A stretch of DNA of 64,000 nt, taken from contig LSAX01000002.1 of assembly GCA_001557505.1 (NCBI GenBank), positions 868,001 through 932,000 on the forward strand, written 5' to 3'. Shown here piece after piece: positions 23,701 through 33,806 of this stretch. Source of the DNA: Reticulascus tulasneorum (lineage: Eukaryota; Ascomycota; Sordariomycetes; Glomerellales; Reticulascaceae). The notes under the pieces were generated by a model. That model had not been told where the DNA came from. It did not search any database and worked only from the letters and a program-made list of their open reading frames with translations. How positions within the stretch are numbered: position 1 is the stretch's first letter; each line of letters opens with the position of its first letter. A program made the translations under genes and the position numbers.

Positions 23701-24787
23701 ACTTGGCTATTGAAGAAACTGGTGTGGAATATATCGAGGACATACTTTGCTTGGGTAACACTGCCGCCGACGCCATTGCGCAGGAGTATCAGACGAGGAC
23801 GGAGCTGTGCGAGCCACTAACACGCCGCGGCATCATTACTGCGAGACATGAACTCGACGGCATGGATGAGAACCCAGCACTGCGCGATATTATCCTCCCT
23901 CGTTCTTCATTATCTAACGATGTTGTTTCACCAAATGGAACGCTTAAGAGCAGAACGTTTGAACCCAACGGACCCATATTCGACCCATATTCAGGACAGG
24001 TTATACCAGGAGTTTATCAGGGACTTCAGGCAGCGGCAACGGGCGCACTACGTCCAGAGTATTATCGATGGTTCATGTATTCAAACAATCAGGTTGAACT
24101 GGAAGGTGAGTTGAATATTCCAAGCCACCGCATTAGTGCGATATATACACAGGTGTGGCTGACCGCTGGCATCTGCTCGTAGTTGTGTTCTTGACGGGCG
24201 CAAGCCCATTGCAGTTCGACCTCCGCGCAGTCGCTTATGATCAGGCGACCTACAGACAGAATCCAAACCACAACTTTCTAACAGTGCACATCCACTTCGA
24301 CGCAATATACACTACAAACTTCAACCGCCTAGCGGTAAGCCAAATTAATCTGCGGCACGGCACCACCATTCGTTACTCGGGTCAAAGTGCGCCACAGCTT
24401 GCAGGAAGGTATGCCGTCCAACACGAAGCAGGCACTACCGGCGGGTCGCGAGTCACCTCTTGTCAAGTTGGCCGAGGGATCAACCCCGAACGTGGAATGC
24501 ACGGAGCTCCGGGCAGCGTGACCGCTTACACTTCTCAATTGCTACAGACAATAAGCCAATGGAGCGGCGGGAATGTCTTTAACCTTAACCTGGGTCAACG
24601 AGATCCTTCGCACTACGTGTACAACATCATTACTGGTGACATCCTGACAGATTCAAGCACGGGGAACCTGTTGACGATGTTTGACGGTCCGCAATTCCAT
24701 CACGGAAGACAAGGCTTTGCGTTCGACCCATCCGGACGCCCCTATGTTCCTTCTCAAGACCTTTTCAATCTTGGCTGGGCTGTCTGA
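20768..24787 (+). CDS. GH18 chitinase, subgroup C (killer-toxin-like), with chitin-binding modules
   Basis: Nine exons: 20768-21064, 21136-21298, 21372-21520, 21594-21754, 21828-22030, 22084-22131, 22195-22986, 23053-24105, 24153-24787. All phases agree; the product is 1,166 aa. Order: signal peptide (about 1-37); two hevein-like chitin-binding modules with Cys pairs (KPCAIGCCGTFGICG and VCCSKFGFCGTTPEFCG); GH18 barrel (about 140-500) with SIGGWS and the catalytic DGVDMDWE, Glu258 as acid/base; Cys-rich repeats (about 510-740); a basic cleavage-type site RRKKRQ near 755; then about 400 residues of unclassified sequence ending in a compact domain. It hydrolyses beta-1,4-GlcNAc chains outside the cell. 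Subgroup-C chitinases are thought to act in fungus-fungus interaction or wall remodelling. All catalytic residues are present and no lesion is seen. It is divergent from the LysM gene. Confidence 0.93.
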
Positions 24788-26333
24788 ATGGACTTGTGGA
24801 TGTAAGGAAACTGGTTAATAGGGAGGACAGCTTTGGTGGTCCTATAGATATATACCATTAATAGATACAGTGGAAAAGCACATATATCTCTGAACCACTT
24901 TAACTTGTAGCAGCCCTCCAGTCCATGATGTCTTCATGCCAAGCTCCGCACCCAGTCACCAACAGGGATCCCTCCAAACAGACTTAAATTCATATCCATT
25001 CCGGCTTTGTGGAATATGGCGTCCGCCCCAATCACACTTGGCACATTGTGACGTGACCCAAACGTATGTAGCACAGTCAAAATACTTCAGATTTTATCTT
25101 TTCCGAGGGCAGAGTCGAGTGAGACTACGCTAAGCTTATGCTGAGCAATTATTAAGCCACCCTACAGCCAAGAATGATGATCTGGTTCGGGGCCACCTTG
25201 GGGTCCAAATGGTTGCCAAGCACCACGTTCTAGACCACCTTGGTCATCCCAGGCGTCAGTGCATGAGATAAAACGCAGGCCTAAGTTCTGGCGCGCTGCA
25301 TACCGCATGTTGGGGTTTCTATCTGCGGCCCGGTCTTCATAATTTCTGTAAATCTTGAAGTCGTGCTGAGTGCGCGAAACACTGAACTAAAGCCAAACAC
25401 TTTACTTGGGTGGCTGATGTGGGTATCCAATCACTTCTTGATCACAGACTACAAGGTTCAACTAAACGTTTTAGGTGCCCATTGCGGATAAGTGCCTAAT
25501 GAGAAGGATGTTAACTATGAGAGAGCCAAAGTCAAAATTAACCAACCGTGTTGAGGAAGTTGGAATTCGAGCCTTGCAAAAGCATATTAACTGGGGGTTC
25601 ATATGCCAATTCACAGAGTCCCTAGTTCGTGATAGTTAAGTCACCTACCTACACAATGTGCGCCACTTCGTACCCTCGCATCTACTACCTCGAGGGCTGT
25701 ATCATGCAATGTCATGACTCCGTAAGGAATTGGCCAGAGAAACGGCGCGATATCCAAACCTTGAACACTGGCTAGCTTCGTAAAGCTGCCCAGAGTGCCT
25801 GATTCGCCATACTAGATTGCCGTTTCTTCGGTACGACTTCTTTATTGCTGCATCCTACGGTGAGCACGGGTGCTAATTAGAACCCGATAAAAAGGTGAAA
25901 GCGCAGACTACCAATGGCTACAGCCACCGAATGCGCCTATGTTTAAAGTATTTGTGTCCATTCCTATTTTGGCAGAGCTCGTGCTAGCTAGCACCGCGCT
26001 AACACTCATGACCCCTGGTGAACCGATGCTCTTATCCAATCCCTTCCAGCCATTCCTGCCAGAAAAACGCCTGATGGGTATGCCGAAGTGGTCTATGCAT
26101 GTATAACTGATGACCGCTTACTAAGTGACAGTACTGTCGTGCAGCGACAATGAAGGAAGCCTGTAGATGATGTCTCATTAGAAGATCATCATCTTATATC
26201 TGCTTGCCTCTGGGCTGTCGGCGAGAATGGGCTGGCTGTTCGGACATTGGACACGTACTGGACGTCAACCCTGCTTAAAGTGTGCAAAGCTTTTCGTCGT
26301 CTGTATCCCAGATGCTTGTGCCGATTCTGAATT
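24788..26333. other. intergenic, no gene seen
   Basis: About 1.5 kb of mixed composition. I find no coding frame with domain or splice support, no RNA gene and no clear repeat. Confidence 0.5.
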
Positions 26334-27242
26334 ATGGTCATAGATACTGATTCCGGTATCGGTACCGATCCCTCCCTCGAGGGGGCCACCTCCTTTGTTA
26401 TCGCGTGCTTTCTCGCTATTGCTCTTTATAACGTTCTTGAATTGAACGTAATCATATTCTCGGTCTTCAGGAAACGAAATGGTCTTTATTTCTGGAGCTT
26501 CTTGGTCGCTACCTGGGGAATCGCCATCTATGCAATTGGTTTCATCTTGAAATACCTCGTTTCGTCGACTCAAAGCGCCATCATTATCGTCCTCATCGCG
26601 ATCGGCTGGTGCTGCATGGTCACAGGTCAATCTTTTGTCTTGTATTCGCGGCTTCACCTGGTGTTGCGGGATAAAACTTATCTTCGCATTGTACTCATCA
26701 TAATCATTTTCGACGCAATCATTTTTCATGTTCCTGGCATTGTTTTGTCCGCCGTCTCGAACACAACGAATGCGGGACAGTTTCTGAAGGCCTACTCCGT
26801 ATTCGAGAGGATCCAAGTCACGATGTTCTTCTTCCAGGAAGCGTTGATATCGGGGCTGTACATTTACCAAACGATCAAGGTGTTTCAACCAGAGGGAAAT
26901 ATTCGGGAACGACGAGTTCGTCGCCTCATTGTACATCTCGTCCTTGTCAATGCTCTGGTCATAGCACTCGACATTGCTGTCGTGATTCTCGAATACATGG
27001 GTCTCTTCAACATCCAGGCAAGCTACAAAGCTCTTGCATACAGTATCAAACTCAAAGTGGAGTTCAGCATTCTCAATCGCTTGGTGGAACTAACTCAGTC
27101 AAAAAGAACCACCACCATCTGTGTGGAGGAGGGCAAAGGGCAGGTATTAGCGGCGAATAAAGCGGACCCCAAGGGAGTTGTATTTCAGCTGGTCTCTGCC
27201 TTCAAGCCAGAAAGTTCACTGCAGAGGAATTTGAGGGCCTAA
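26334..27242 (+). CDS. seven-helix fungal membrane protein (DUF7703-like)
   Basis: A single exon of 302 aa. A short polar N-terminus is followed by about seven hydrophobic helices (ATSFVIACFLAIALYN, FWSFLVATWGIAIYA, AIIIVLIAIGWCC, YLRIVLIIIIFDAII, VTMFFFQEALISGLY, LIVHLVLVNALVIALDIAVV, KALAYSIKLKVEFSILN) and a cytoplasmic tail. The terminal SIKLKVEFSILNRLVEL phrase and the Arg-rich loop RERRVRRL before helix 6 are what I recall of DUF7703 family proteins of ascomycetes. They look like receptors but have no proven ligand or function. A long minus-strand frame here is an antisense shadow. The gene appears intact. Confidence 0.8.
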   Translation: MVIDTDSGIGTDPSLEGATSFVIACFLAIALYNVLELNVIIFSVFRKRNGLYFWSFLVATWGIAIYAIGFILKYLVSSTQSAIIIVLIAIGWCCMVTGQSFVLYSRLHLVLRDKTYLRIVLIIIIFDAIIFHVPGIVLSAVSNTTNAGQFLKAYSVFERIQVTMFFFQEALISGLYIYQTIKVFQPEGNIRERRVRRLIVHLVLVNALVIALDIAVVILEYMGLFNIQASYKALAYSIKLKVEFSILNRLVELTQSKRTTTICVEEGKGQVLAANKADPKGVVFQLVSAFKPESSLQRNLRA

Positions 27243-27845
27243 TCACCCCTGGTGATTCTTGTAAGTCGTAGCTCGAATAAGAAATTCCAGGCCAAACCGT
27301 GCACCTGGTTGCCGATTTGCTCGTAAACATCCTCCTTATACCTAAATATTAACAATTATGTTGTTGGAAAAGGGACATGAACACATGAGAGAGTATAAAG
27401 AATACAATCTACGAGTCACTTTTATGTAGAGTAAGGTAATAAATTGCATTCAGTCAAAGAAAACAGAGCATAGAGGTGATTATTCGTATCGAGATATGCG
27501 AATGTCGGGGCTTGCCATAATTGTGCATATGCTTGGCGTCGGTTATGACGGAACCGAGGGGCACGCGAGAACCTTAACTGGAACTGGATCTTCAAATTCC
27601 TGAACTGAACATCCCGCGTGACCCTGCGTTTGACTTCACAGCAGTAGTGCACCATAATCAATTGTTATTTTGTCGGCATTATTAGCTGGTAGCGCCCTGC
27701 ATTTATCTCCAAGTAAGCTCTATACTTAATTGCTCGCAGAATCCTGATTGTGTACCCCGCTAACGTTCCATAGACACGTCACTTCTTCCCGACTTTTGTC
27801 CCCAACTTCGACCCCCGACGACAATAGCTTGCGAATCCCTCCGAA
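27243..27845. other. intergenic, no gene seen
   Basis: About 600 bases that should contain the promoter of the PRPP synthetase gene. Nothing else is recognised. Confidence 0.5.
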
Positions 27846-29853
27846 ATGTCCGAAACGGCGAACGAGATCAAGCTCCTTAGTGGCAGTAGCCACATGGAGC
27901 TTAGCCTTAAAGTGGCGAGCCGGTAGGTCAAGCACCAGACATCCCGTGTGGCCCTACAGATATCAGCGAAGCTCCTAACACGTGCGTCCTGTAGGCTGGG
28001 CATCCAAATTGCGAAGACCATGTCCGTCAACTATTCAAATCAAGAAACCGCAGTTACGATTGGCGAGTCGGTACGGGACGAGGATGTTTTCATAATACAA
28101 TCAACAGCTCCAGGAGATGTCAACGACGGGCTAATGGAGCTGTTGATCATGATACATGCTTGCCGAACGGCTAGGTAAGGGAGCTTTGGCCTAGTTGTCC
28201 TGAAGATTAGCTAGTAACAAGCTTTCTACACAGTGCTAGGAGGATTACCGCCGTCATGTAAGCTTTTCAGTAACACCAATCCCGGACACAAGACCGAAGG
28301 TGCTAGCACCGAAGTCTTGATGGGCCGCCTGAGACAGCTCCCGTTCATGTTCTAAGGAAGATATTGACTCCCTAAGACCCAATTTCCCGTATGCTCGTCA
28401 AGACAAGAAGGACAAGGTACGACCTCTTCTTTATCACGTTGACAATCGCATTCTGACAGTCCATGACAGTCCCGAGCACCTATCAGTGCTAGATTGGTTG
28501 CGAACATGCTGCAGACAGCTGGGGCAAACCGTAAGACATCACATCTAGTGTTTATTCTGGGCTGTACTAATTGCCCTAGATATTGTCACTGTTGATTTGC
28601 ACGCTTCTCAAATCCAAGGTGTGTATTGCCTCCCCTTCAGAACTCCGCGCACTACCAGGATTGAGTGTTCCTCTCGTATTTCTCGTATGTACTGACAAAT
28701 GGACTTGTAGGATTCTTCACGGTTCCTGGTAGATGCCCAGTTCCAAAATCAGCGAGCTGGCTCAACTAACCACAAACCAGTCGACAACTTGTATGCCGAA
28801 CCATTATCACTCAGGTATATTCGGGAGAATCTCAATGTTGAAGAATGTGTGATTGTCTCCCCGGATGCGGGTGGTGCGAAACGGTTGGTCACCCAGAAGG
28901 ACTTTTATCCGCGATAATTATGTCCTCTAACATGTTATAGAGCAACCTCAATCGCTGATCATCTCAACATTGCCTTTGCGCTTATTCATAAGGAAAGACC
29001 ACGGCCCAATGTTGTCGGCCGCATGGTACAGGAATCCTCGTCCAGAGTAAAGCAATCATACTCACTCCAACTTTGCAGGTCCTAGTTGGCGATGTGAAAG
29101 ACAAAGTCGCAATTCTCGTTGGTAAGATACCTTGATGCTTGAAACTCGTCGACTTTCTGTTGGGTTTAGAAAGACATCCTTACCTCCCATTATCCCACAA
29201 GAATGAATTCTGCGAATCATTGCTAACTGGACCTCAGATGACATGGCAGATACATGCGGTAAGTCTCCACCCCAGGATGGCTCAATACCGAAATACAGCC
29301 TGACATGTACTAGGAACGTTGGCGAAAGCAGCCGAAGTGCTAAAAGAGAACAATGCGAAGACAGTCATGGCTCTAGTGACTCATGGCATCCTGTCTGGCT
29401 CAGCTATTGAGACAATCAACAATAGTTGTTTAACTGCTTTGGTTGTCACAAACACTGTTCCTCTTGGGGACAAGGTTGATCGAGTAAGACTTTCCTTTCG
29501 AATCATAAGCAGCATCTATTGCGGGCAAGCAAGTTTTAGCGCATTGCGGTGCAGACTTTGAGCTGCCGACTTTGAATAGGAACAAGTGCAGCATGTCAGC
29601 TAACAAAATACTCAGTGTGACAAGCTCCGTGTGATTGATATCAGTCCGACCCTTGCAGAGGTATGAAGAATATCCTAATGACCCTCGTTTCCAGCAACTT
29701 TGCTTTTCTGCGTGCACCCTCATGCTAACTAGAAAAAACAGGCTATTCGCCGGACCCATAATGGTATGTTTTCTGGCTCATCAATTTAGTAATGTTACTG
29801 ATTTTTCTGTAGGCGAATCGGTCTCATATCTGTTCACGCACGCGCCCGGCTAA
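27846..29853 (+). CDS. ribose-phosphate pyrophosphokinase (PRPP synthetase)
   Basis: Fifteen exons: 27846-27922, 27995-28174, 28234-28257, 28377-28416, 28470-28530, 28580-28618, 28711-28728, 28781-28883, 28941-29025, 29079-29121, 29238-29258, 29314-29483, 29616-29660, 29742-29763, 29813-29853. All 14 introns are GT-AG and keep phase; the CDS is 969 nt and 322 aa, the normal length. It makes 5-phosphoribosyl-1-diphosphate from ribose-5-phosphate and ATP for nucleotide, His and Trp synthesis. Landmarks: [29 protein letters not shown], flexible loop [39 protein letters not shown], and the PRPP loop [10 protein letters not shown], all intact. The intron density is extreme (exons of 18-24 bases), so automatic gene callers may miss it. 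It could be a paralogue of the housekeeping gene or the housekeeping gene itself. Confidence 0.95.
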
Positions 29854-30980
29854 GTTACTCGTGATACGAAAAGTTAGCTGCGCAGCCGAGAGCCGAGTAT
29901 TACGATAGCAAGTATAGTCAATTCATCGGCCAGTCGAAATATCCAAGCCTCAACTGCGAAATTGTGGCTCTCAGCTTTCAAGATACCATCATACCATCAT
30001 ACTGCTGTAAAACTGAGATGGAGATGGCCTAGATAAATCTGCGGTATGTGTTTGAGTGGATATTTTATCGTCGAAGTGCATGCTACAGCATTCTTGGTGC
30101 TTGGCGCCGTACTGAGCATATCGCTTGCTGAGTATTATGTGAACGACTGTTGGAAACACCGGTCATACTTGGCTTCGTGTTAGGCATAACGGATATTGGT
30201 TCTCTGTACTTACCTGTAGAGCTAAGCAGAGATTTTGTGCAATCAACTGCCAAGAGGATCATTCTTACACACGCAGCGACTTGGTCCATCAGCATCACAG
30301 TTAAATATAGTAGATTTAAGGCTTTATGGTCTGTATATGGGAATTCAGAGCTACTAGGATCATTTTCAAAAGGAATGACTTGCGGCGGAGGTGTCAAGAA
30401 TTTATAATGGCCAGAAACATTTCGCGTCAGCAAGGCTCTGAGATGCTATATCTCGAGTGCAAACCACGCGATGCTTTGTTCGTTCTTTGAACCTTCTAGT
30501 AACATCATTACAAGCAACTTGATCAGAGCTATTACTGTCGTCATACCGCGAGCCCAATCTGACTGAATTGGCATGACCCGGGTAATATTGCAGAATTTGA
30601 AGCTGTCGAAGGATCAAATCTCACCCCATAGCACAACAACGTTTTAACACCATCTCGAAAACAATTGATGAAACCCTGTTTTTGCACTTTGCTTTCCTAG
30701 TCACAAAATAGACGTGCACGGTACCAGATCCACCTGATGTCTCAGTGGAAAAGTATGTTTGCACGGGATACCACTTTGGGCGGACCGAGCGGACAACGAA
30801 TTCCGCTCAACAGTGGTGGTGGTGTTTGGCGGATTTCTGGCGGACTTCAACCTTGCCCATCCCTATTTTAGCGTGGCACGGGGAGGCAAAAACTCCGACG
30901 CGACGAAGACAAATACTTATTAACCAAGTCGGTGCCTGTTTCCTTTCGTCTGATTTCATCAATCATATCCAGGGAACACC
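29854..30980. other. intergenic, no gene seen
   Basis: About 1.1 kb, AT-rich in the first part. Open frames at 30083-30433 (minus) and 30745-31146 (plus) overlap others or the next gene and lack support. Confidence 0.45.
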
Positions 30981-31856
30981 ATGTCGTCTACCGTCACAAG
31001 AGCTTTGGTGGTTGGCGGAACAAGCGGTGTTGGCTTTGGAATTGCCTGTCGCATCGCTGCCGAAGCCAAGTCCTCAACCGTCATTATCAGCGGCCGCACA
31101 AAGCCCCAGAACATCCCCCATGCCAATATTGAGTTCCGCAAACTAGATGCGTCGTCAATGCTCGCCATTAAGACATACACGGACGCGTACAAGTCGGCAC
31201 AGGAGCCCAAGCTAGATCTACTCGTCTTGACGCAAGGCATCATGACGCTAGTAGGCAGGACCGAAACGCCAGAGGGCATTGATCGCAAGATGGCCCTCCA
31301 TTATTACGGACGACAGTTACTGATCCGTGAACTACTTCCGGTTCTGAAGGACGACGCCAAAGTTATCGTCGTGCTGGACTCGATATATGGAAGCCCAACT
31401 AAGCTGAACTGGGAAGATTTGGATCTAAAAACAACCTACAGTGTTGGAAATGCGGCGAACCATTGCACCTCAATGAACGACGCCATGATCCAGCAATTTT
31501 CTGCGGAGCAGCAGAAGCAACAAGCGGAAGGCGGCAAGAGCAAGCGGCATTTCGTGCATGCCAACCCGGGTATTGTGAAGACAAGCCTCGACCGAGAAAT
31601 GCCGTGGTATCTACGGCCACCTCTCTGGCTGGTTGCTCTGTTGCTCGCGGTGCCACCTGACACCTGCGCCAAGAATCTGCTGACGGGCACCTATGATCGC
31701 GCGGCGTCGGATGAAAAGGAAAGCAGGTTTTGGAGCTATATTGATGGGAAGGGGCATCCGGTTAAAAACAAGGCCGGTTGGGGAGATGAGCAGAGGCAGA
31801 AAGTTGCAGATCACACCTGGAAGGTTATTGATGATATCATCGGCGCAAAAGAGTAA
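30981..31856 (+). CDS. atypical short-chain dehydrogenase/reductase
   Basis: A single exon of 291 aa. The Rossmann start is ALVVGGTSGVGFGIA, an NAD(P)-binding GxxxGxG, followed by an ISGRTK strand end that suggests NADP. Then come LDLLVLTQGIM (the NNAG-equivalent position) and the active-site Ser strand VVLDSIYG. The usual YxxxK is not found. In the fungal SDR group I think this belongs to, a YND motif follows the Ser strand; here the matching place reads MND, so the catalytic Tyr may be lost or displaced. A hydrophobic stretch (LWLVALLLAVPP) near residue 215 may sit on a membrane. Such SDRs often serve secondary metabolism, but no partner gene is adjacent and the substrate is unknown. The frame is intact. 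Confidence 0.82.
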   Translation: MSSTVTRALVVGGTSGVGFGIACRIAAEAKSSTVIISGRTKPQNIPHANIEFRKLDASSMLAIKTYTDAYKSAQEPKLDLLVLTQGIMTLVGRTETPEGIDRKMALHYYGRQLLIRELLPVLKDDAKVIVVLDSIYGSPTKLNWEDLDLKTTYSVGNAANHCTSMNDAMIQQFSAEQQKQQAEGGKSKRHFVHANPGIVKTSLDREMPWYLRPPLWLVALLLAVPPDTCAKNLLTGTYDRAASDEKESRFWSYIDGKGHPVKNKAGWGDEQRQKVADHTWKVIDDIIGAKE

Positions 31857-33806
31857 ATGGCTGCGGAGATGTGTAACTTTATTCCGCGGCTGCGACATTA
31901 TGTACAACAGGCCGAGCTCATGTGATACTCAGTCAGGAGATAACTGGTTGTGGCGGTGTGTTCACCAGGCATGCACATCGATTGTTTTCTCTTAAAACTG
32001 ATGCGTCTTTTATCCATTCTTCATATTGTCAAGGGAACTTCATTGCTTCGTTCATTGTTCGGATCCAGGTTATCATCATCATCAAGGGTTATCATATAAG
32101 AATCAGCCCCGCATTGCTAGATAGTTAATATTCACAGCCTAACACTACTATCCCTGAACTGTTTTTTCCTGGTTTTACCAGTTTCTCAACGCTTTCACCA
32201 AGCCTCTCGGCTGCTCAACTCTTGACATCTCTCACACTTGGACTCTCGACCACTTGGTCCCGCGACTGCCCGGACCCGACGTCTGCAGCCCGGTCTCCCG
32301 ACCACCAGCTTCCAGATGCCCCGGCGTCCCTTGCTGGCTGTGGAAATCCCCGATACTCACAGCATACCCGGGAAGCACTCGGGAAAACACCCGTTCGACA
32401 GCTACAAAGCCCTCCAATTACAGCCTTTGGCCTCACGCCTTGCCCTGCTTGTGGCTGAGAACACATAGCTCCAAGATCCACAAACAGACCAGTATGTCTC
32501 GCGGAAAACACCCTCTTCTCGGAGCTCGATGGTAATGAAAATAGCTAGTAATCCCAGAGAGCCGAGTGAGATGATTACCTACTTTATCTTTATTTTCCAT
32601 GTCCGGTCATTACTGAGACCGCTGTCTATAGAGTAGGCAGACTAGAATATGAAAGGCACGAGTTCAGTGCGGAAGGATGAAACGACCCTCGCTTGGAGTT
32701 GGCCTTGAATCGGGACGAATGACCAAGAATAGAAGCCAATTATTCAAGTATTCATGTATTCACGCTACAGCAAGAATTTGAAAATGTTTCTAGATCTCTA
32801 AGATCATGGCAAGGACCCGCCTCCTAACTTTACCAAGAGAAACAGTGCCAATATCTATAATATCACAGGCAACAACATCTTGATAGAGTGGGCTTGCAGT
32901 AAAGGGTTACTTACTTGCTGTAAAACCGTATGTATCCTCAAAGTCCTTGATGTTAAAGGGAACCTAAAATCATAAAGTATCGAAAGACTTCTTCCAGCTT
33001 AGAAAATAGTGTAATCACAAAATGCCCAATTCAAACTGGAATATATTGTTTCAATACAATAAACAAGGTGCTATTTCAGATAGCCTAGTCATGATTATTC
33101 CAATACTACCGCAACATATACAGATAATAACATTATCATACTATCTGAATTAGGGCATAGCTAAGGCTCAACTGATTACAAAGTCACATTGGCCCGCGTT
33201 GCCCCGTATGATACACATCCATGGTAAGGGACATTCCCCCTGATGTGCATCGGCAAATTTGCCAATCTGAGTTCCTCGGCTGAGCGATTACCAGGTGAGA
33301 AAACAAGACCGTCACTGGCCGTGTGGATATTAGGTGGAGTGGCAGTAGATATCCCCCCGGTGCCTGTATAAATCAACGAGATCTGAGCCAAGATCTGTTC
33401 TCCACCGGGTATTCGCACTGACTTGATTGGTACGTTGGCCCTGGACGCATCTGAGCCAAGATCATTTTCTCCACCGTGTAACTTATTCGCACCGACCCGA
33501 TTAGTACGTTGGCTCTGAATTGTCTTTATCAAAGGAACCTTGCACTTTTGGCCTTCCATTCTCAACAGTAGCACCCGGATCCGGGCCTAGATTAAGCATC
33601 TCGATAGGACATTTGATACGGAATTGTTGTTAGTACGCATTTACTAATCACGTCATTTACTGAACTGCCTTTTCAGATCGCTTGTCGAAACTGATGTTGA
33701 AAGAGTATTGTTTATTGATTATGAACACAATATGACGAATAGAAAGACTTAATAAACAGACTCATAACCAGCATCTCGCAAATTCAAAGCGCATACAAGA
33801 GAGTAA
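31857..33806. other. intergenic, includes a direct repeat; no firm gene
   Basis: About 2 kb. At 32215-32535 the sequence is C-rich and open in several frames; one frame has an ATG at 32314 and about 50 codons, but I cannot assign it. From about 32700 to 33170 the DNA is AT-rich with no coding signal. An imperfect direct repeat lies at 33382-33517. Confidence 0.4.
33382..33517 (+). repeat. imperfect direct repeat, two copies of about 62-68 bp
   Basis: Copy 1 (33382-33443) and copy 2 (33450-33517) both start TCTGAGCCAAGATC, share TTCTCCACCG and ATTCGCAC in the middle, and end in GTACGTTGG followed by CTG. They differ by substitutions and a few-base insertion. A local duplication or a remnant of a mobile element are both possible. 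Confidence 0.75.

Noticed and set aside
26265..26936. Minus-strand frame of 223 codons opposite the DUF7703-like gene
   Set aside because: It mirrors the hydrophobic helices of the real gene; the product is polar and low in complexity.
32215..32535. C-rich segment open in several frames, with a 50-codon frame starting at 32314
   Set aside because: No domain, signal peptide or splice partner; being open in many frames reflects base composition.
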